Shown in pieces: positions 7,333 to 8,351 of a DNA stretch of 8,351 bases. The stretch is from a bacterium (lineage in GTDB: Bacteria > Krumholzibacteriota > Krumholzibacteria > LZORAL124-64-63). A model generated the notes under the pieces. That model was not told the DNA's origin, made no database searches, and worked only from the letters and a program-made list of their open reading frames with translations. The position numbers and the translations under genes are program-made. The stretch spans positions 1 through 8,351 of the forward strand of contig JAUUZX010000039.1 in assembly GCA_030592025.1 (NCBI GenBank), given 5' to 3'. Position 1 is the stretch's first letter; every line of letters starts with the position of its first letter.

Positions 7333-7337
7333 CCTCC
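7333..7337 (-). promoter_or_regulatory. Ribosome binding site that decides the dehydrogenase start
   Basis: GGAGG on the minus strand is 7 nt before GTG 7325 but 22 nt before ATG 7310. Spacing therefore favours the GTG, adding five residues (VAAAT) ahead of the conserved MKCLVYD. Confidence 0.65.
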
Positions 7338-7353
7338 AGCACGTGTCGACCAG

Positions 7354-7392
7354 AAAAAGGAAACGGGACCGGCCGCCACCGGCCGGTCCCGT
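7354..7392 (-). terminator. Strong intrinsic terminator after the ParA-type gene
   Basis: Read on the minus strand, a perfect 12-bp stem (7392-7381 with 7374-7363) closes a 6-nt loop and is followed by TTTCCTTTTT (7362-7353). It begins 18 nt after the ParA stop codon and ends 28 nt before the dehydrogenase start. Confidence 0.9.
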
Positions 7393-7410
7393 CGTTCGCG
7401 CCGGTCGAGG

Positions 7411-8351
7411 TCAGTTGACGCGGTCGCCCGAGTCCGATTCGCGGGACCAGTAACCGTCGTCCCAGTCATCGTCGCCGCGGGCCGCGGGACGTTCCTCCTC
7501 GGCCAGCAATTCGTCCAGCGACACCATTTCCGGTGCGGAAAAATCCTCGCTGCGTTCCATCGGTGCGCGGTCCGCCCCGATGAGTTCGCTCAGGAAGCGA
7601 TCGACCCCGCTGAGGGCCGAATCATCGGCGGCGGGCATGGTCATCGCCTCGGCGATTTCCTCCCGCTCGCCGGCGGAAACCATCGCCTCGGCAATCGCGG
7701 CGAAAGGTGCGCTGACGTCGGTATCCTGAGTCTGACAGTAACGGCTGACAAGTTCGTCCGCCAGATCAAAGTAGGCCCGGCTGCCCGCCGAGCGGCGGTC
7801 GTAGATCACCGCGGGCTTGCCGTGCAGGGCCATCTCCGTCAGGCGCGTCGTTCGGGGTACGGCGCTCTCGAAAAGCACGTCGCCGAATTCCTCGCTGACC
7901 TTCTCGGCCACGTGACGGCCCATGCGCGTCCGACCGTTGGCCATGGTCAGGAACAGGCCCTCGAGGGCCAGGGGAGCGTCGGCAGAACGAGTGTCCGGTT
8001 GCTCGGGGGTGGTCTCCGGGTGCAGAAAATTGCGGGCGCGGAACTCATCGACGAATTCGAGCAGACTACCGAGGGATTCGCGGCACAGTTCCTCGGCCTG
8101 CACCGGCACGAGGTAGCTGTCCGAAGCCAGCAGGGCCGTGCGCGTGGCGGGACCCAGGCTGGGGGGACAATCGATGAGGATCGTGTCGTAGAGGGCGCGG
8201 GCCCGGTCGACCTCGCGGATGAATTCGCCGGACCGCTGCTCGATGGTCGTGAAGAAGTGCTCCTCGTCCTCCAGCGTGAGCACCCGGGGCGAGACGTAGT
8301 GCAGGCCCTGCAGGGGCGACGGCTGCACCAGGTCGACTAAGCGCTCCCCGC
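7411..8351 (-). CDS. parA: ParA/Soj-family partition ATPase, N-terminus outside window, with acidic C-terminal extension
   Basis: ParA ATPases bind DNA non-specifically when ATP-bound and, with ParB, segregate chromosomes or plasmids or position other cargo. The reading frame stays open to the window edge, so the 5' end, including the P-loop, is missing; the GTG at 8328 is not a credible start. Visible family motifs are the Walker B region ILIDCPPSLG (8152-8181), the following VPVQAEEL, and further on FESAVPRTTRLTEMALHGKP, then a YDRRSAGSRAYFDLADEL stretch. After that conserved core about 100 residues continue, where Soj-type proteins normally end. They are rich in Asp/Glu, include DRFLSELIGA and VSLDELLAEEE as possible short helices, and finish with Asp/Trp/Ser-rich sequence. 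No ParB gene or parS site is visible. It could be a chromosomal Soj or an orphan ParA-like positioning ATPase. Confidence 0.88.
   Translation of the reverse strand, partial: GERLVDLVQPSPLQGLHYVSPRVLTLEDEEHFFTTIEQRSGEFIREVDRARALYDTILIDCPPSLGPATRTALLASDSYLVPVQAEELCRESLGSLLEFVDEFRARNFLHPETTPEQPDTRSADAPLALEGLFLTMANGRTRMGRHVAEKVSEEFGDVLFESAVPRTTRLTEMALHGKPAVIYDRRSAGSRAYFDLADELVSRYCQTQDTDVSAPFAAIAEAMVSAGEREEIAEAMTMPAADDSALSGVDRFLSELIGADRAPMERSEDFSAPEMVSLDELLAEEERPAARGDDDWDDGYWSRESDSGDRVN

Noticed and set aside
6222..7418. Plus-strand 398-codon open frame across the dehydrogenase gene
   Set aside because: Asp/Ala/Val/His-biased shadow of the minus-strand gene, which has complete zinc and Rossmann motifs.
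7309..8340. Plus-strand 343-codon open frame across the ParA gene
   Set aside because: It runs through a terminator and mirrors a minus-strand frame with clear ParA motifs; no domain is recognisable in it.

Overview
The window is GC-rich, gene-dense bacterial DNA holding five clear protein genes and one short gene that ordinary ORF calling misses because it reads through an in-frame UGA. The content (a multiheme c/b quinol-type oxidoreductase, a selenoprotein, Shine-Dalgarno-led genes, intrinsic terminators) fits an anaerobic or facultative, respiring, diderm bacterium with a selenocysteine system. The phylum cannot be fixed from the sequence; an uncultured high-GC lineage such as Krumholzibacteriota/Eisenbacteria, Planctomycetota, Gemmatimonadota or Myxococcota is a guess only.

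Layout, left to right. Plus strand: (1) 177-2093, an exported/membrane cytochrome with eleven CxxCH haem-c motifs fused to a b-type membrane cytochrome, closed by a strong terminator at 2112-2149; (2) 2251-5211, a 986-residue protein with a cytoplasmic N-terminal domain resembling GTPase-associated protein 1 (GAP1), a basic Pro/Arg/Lys linker, one membrane helix and a large predicted periplasmic part; (3) 5296-5826, a small exported acidic protein with a C-terminal coiled coil. A hairpin (5237-5268) lies between genes 2 and 3. Minus strand, convergent with the first three: (4) 5911-6135, a SelW/Rdx-family selenoprotein with a C-x-x-U redox motif and a SECIS-like hairpin just after the UGA; (5) 6150-7325, a zinc-dependent dehydrogenase of the threonine 3-dehydrogenase type, 14 bp upstream of the selenoprotein and probably co-transcribed with it; (6) 7411 to beyond the right edge, a ParA/Soj-type partition ATPase lacking its N-terminus (outside the window) and carrying an unusual acidic C-terminal tail, closed by a strong terminator at 7354-7392.

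The genes do not form one obvious pathway. The best-supported non-routine item is the selenoprotein, whose UGA at 6103-6105 should be read as Sec: UGA ends four other genes here as well as the selenoprotein itself, so it is not globally reassigned. The most open functional question is the membrane-spanning GAP1-like protein and its small exported neighbour.
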